Source: Tissierella creatinophila DSM 6911 (GTDB lineage: Bacteria > Bacillota > Clostridia > Tissierellales > Tissierellaceae). From it: DNA of 64,000 nucleotides. Shown one piece after another: positions 62,301 through 64,000 of this stretch; positions within the stretch are counted from its first letter, which is position 1; each line of letters starts with the position of its first letter. The stretch spans positions 54,575 through 118,574 of the forward strand of contig NZ_LTDM01000059.1 of assembly GCF_001940565.1 (NCBI RefSeq), given 5' to 3'. A program made the translations under genes and the position numbers. The notes beneath the pieces are model-generated. The model had not been told where the DNA came from. It did no database searches and saw only the letters and a program-made list of their open reading frames with translations.

Positions 62301-63891
62301 TTTATATAGGGAATTTAATTGTAATAGCAAGGAAGAACTTTATGAAAAAATAAAAAGACAGGATGATGAGATAAAACCTCTTTTAGAATTCTTAGATTAT
62401 GCCAAGTCCAATATTAAAAACAATAAAAAAGCAATAGATAGTCCTGATGTCTTAGTAGATTATATAAAATCAACAAACTTACCTACTAAAGATACCGGGA
62501 CTATTATTTTTGTAAATACAAAGAATCATCCTGTTCATCTAAAGAGAACTAGGCTAAGTTGGAAAAACAGTGTGAAGGAAACTTTAAAGGAAGGTTTAAT
62601 GGCAGGGGCTAATAGGGTATTCATGGCTTTTTCTAGTGAGACTCCCTACGAAAGAATGGAAGAAACTAAAGATTATTTTGAAAAAATAGGTATGAAAGTT
62701 ATAGATACCATAAATTATGGAAAGGAAAATAATAGTTTCTTATCTAAAAAGGTAGGCAAAACCTACTATCCATCTATGTCTTATGGATTGGCTAATGATT
62801 CAGAAGTAGTTTATGGTAAAAAAGATTATAGTTTGAAAAACAAATATGAGGATTTTACAAGTTATCTAGCTAGTAATGAGTTAATAGATTTAAATGTAGT
62901 AGAAGATATAGATGCAATAAAGGAGTTATTAAAAATAGGGTTTCAACACCATCAACAAGAAGTCTTTGGTATGTTAATCTATGATAGCAATGAAAAGATA
63001 ATTGGAGCTGAAGAGCTTTTTAAAGGGTCTACTGATGCTTCAATTGTAGACTTAAAGATTATGGCTAGAACATTGTTCAACTATCAAGATGTAAAAGGAT
63101 TTGCAGTGTTTCATAATCACCCTAGTGGAAATCCTACTCCTAGCAGTGAAGATATAGCCATGACTAGGAGATTAGAAAACATGACTGAAATATTTGAATT
63201 AGAGCTTCTAGATCATTTAATAGTAGGTAGGGAAAAGACCTTATCTTTTTCACAGGAAGTTAGTGGCTTTCTAAGCAATAATACAAGCTATCAGGATAAG
63301 ATGGAAAGAATGTCAACTGTGAAGGAGGACAAGTCCATCTATGATGGTGAAAAGGCTATTGTAGAAGTAGGAGATAAGATTAAAACTGCACTATCAGATG
63401 AAACCATTGTTTTAGATGTAGATAAGGATAATGCTATCTTATTTGATGGAAGACAATTTGTTGAAGTTTTTGGCTTACAATGTGATAACGATAAATTCTT
63501 TTGGAATCAAGGCAACTACTCTGATAGCTATCCTCAGAAAAAGGATGGTACAGTAATTGATAAAATAAATAAAATAGTAGATGAAGACTATGAAGGTTTT
63601 GTTAAAGCTATGATTACTATAGAGAATGGTATAGAGGATCCAGAACTACTAGATGAACTTTATGACAGATTTATGAATAACGATGGAGTAAATCTAATCA
63701 ATGACTACTTTGATGAACTTATATATGACCTAGAGTATGATATTACAAGTGGTAGAGAAAAGGATATTGAGCCAATTGAAATGTCAAGTAAGGGGAAAGA
63801 AATTTTTAATAAAATAGATGGCTTTGTAGATGCTTATACAGATTTATCTAATGCTATGTATGATATAGATTATGGTGCGACACGTTTGTAG
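62290..63891 (+). CDS. RadC/JAB-domain protein
   Basis: The 533-residue protein has a JAB/RadC domain near residues 210-330 with the metal motif HNHPSGNPTPSSEDIAMT, and unknown regions on both sides. RadC-like JAB proteins are common on mobile elements; the role is unknown. ATG 62290 has AGGAGG nine bases upstream and is preferred over TTG 62269. The frame ends at TAG 63889-63891, right after a GTGCGAC at 63875, so the gene may be cut by an intron and continue beyond the window. Confidence 0.8.
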   Translation: MKNNLYREFNCNSKEELYEKIKRQDDEIKPLLEFLDYAKSNIKNNKKAIDSPDVLVDYIKSTNLPTKDTGTIIFVNTKNHPVHLKRTRLSWKNSVKETLKEGLMAGANRVFMAFSSETPYERMEETKDYFEKIGMKVIDTINYGKENNSFLSKKVGKTYYPSMSYGLANDSEVVYGKKDYSLKNKYEDFTSYLASNELIDLNVVEDIDAIKELLKIGFQHHQQEVFGMLIYDSNEKIIGAEELFKGSTDASIVDLKIMARTLFNYQDVKGFAVFHNHPSGNPTPSSEDIAMTRRLENMTEIFELELLDHLIVGREKTLSFSQEVSGFLSNNTSYQDKMERMSTVKEDKSIYDGEKAIVEVGDKIKTALSDETIVLDVDKDNAILFDGRQFVEVFGLQCDNDKFFWNQGNYSDSYPQKKDGTVIDKINKIVDEDYEGFVKAMITIENGIEDPELLDELYDRFMNNDGVNLINDYFDELIYDLEYDITSGREKDIEPIEMSSKGKEIFNKIDGFVDAYTDLSNAMYDIDYGATRL

Positions 63892-64000
63892 TTGAAAAGA
63901 CTACACACTAAATTTATATTTAGGAGAACTAATACTCTGAGCAATTAAATGAGAAGGTAACGCTTTGAAGAATTGCCATTAATACTACGGTATGCAGTTG
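63875..64000 (+). mobile_element. Possible 5' end of a second group II intron
   Basis: GTGCGACACG at 63875, followed by GTAGTTGAAAAGACTAC (a short hairpin) and AT-rich, non-coding sequence to the window edge, fits a group II intron 5' end. The RadC-like frame reaches a stop 14 bases later. The first intron starts with the same GTGCGACA but differs afterwards. Confidence 0.4.

Noticed and set aside
1..64000. CRISPR arrays or insertion-sequence transposases
   Set aside because: I saw no regularly spaced direct repeats and no transposase gene on either strand.

Overview
The window is AT-rich DNA of a spore-forming, low-GC Gram-positive anaerobe of the class Clostridia. The evidence is spoIID, spoIIQ and spoIIID, an SAM-I and an FMN riboswitch of Firmicutes type, AGGAGG ribosome binding sites, frequent TTG/GTG starts and U-tract terminators. 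From memory, the order ywmB-murA-spoIID-spoIIQ-spoIIID...metK...secA-prfB-tex resembles the origin-proximal right arm of Clostridioides difficile, so a Peptostreptococcaceae/Tissierellia relative is likely. I cannot name a species.

Positions 1-26,530 are chromosomal backbone. A sporulation and wall cluster is followed by a tRNA-Pro, an SAM-riboswitch-controlled metK, a triplet of tiny conserved proteins (DUF1659, DUF2922, YvrJ), recD2 and comFC. A minus-strand operon follows (568-residue unknown, S9 peptidase, BrkB/YihY membrane protein), then a CNNM/HlyC-like membrane protein. Next come a cluster of DnaA-box-like sites, hpf, secA, prfB with its programmed +1 frameshift, tex, a histidine kinase, a GGDEF-EAL protein with degenerate EAL residues, and FMN-riboswitch-controlled ribU.

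Positions 26,531-32,100 are an accessory island. A type IV AbiE toxin-antitoxin cassette and a small membrane protein lie between intact ribU and a displaced, broken copy of the ribU 3' end. This is the scar expected of a cassette that inserted at, and rebuilt, the end of ribU. An acidic unknown protein and a type III restriction-modification locus follow. The mod gene is intact, but res is cut off at its Walker A motif.

From about 31,940 to the right edge lies the left part of a large Tn1549/CTn-like integrative conjugative element (ICE), apparently inserted in res. In order it carries an HNH-like gene, pcfB, a RepA_N replication initiator, a DnaC-like ATPase, an antirepressor, a VirD4/TraG coupling protein, an SSB-like protein, Maff2, VirB6/TrbL, PrgI, VirB4 and a NlpC/CHAP wall hydrolase. 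DUF4315, DUF4366 and a VWA coiled-coil surface protein follow, then topoisomerase III, a C5-cytosine methyltransferase, a giant methylase-helicase and a RadC/JAB protein. The helicase gene is split by a 2.35-kb group II intron; exon joining restores about 2,580 residues. No integrase or relaxase is seen, so the element continues to the right.

The most interesting observation is a 143-codon frame with a strong ribosome binding site at 52,654-53,085, lying inside the helicase gene in another frame. Its product resembles TnpV mobile-element proteins, while the helicase frame across the same bases encodes only a disordered linker. Other notable points are the ribU duplication around abiE, palindromic operators on both sides of abiE, a shared family of hairpins before ICE modules, a group II intron protein with a degraded HNH domain, and a possible second group II intron starting at the right edge.
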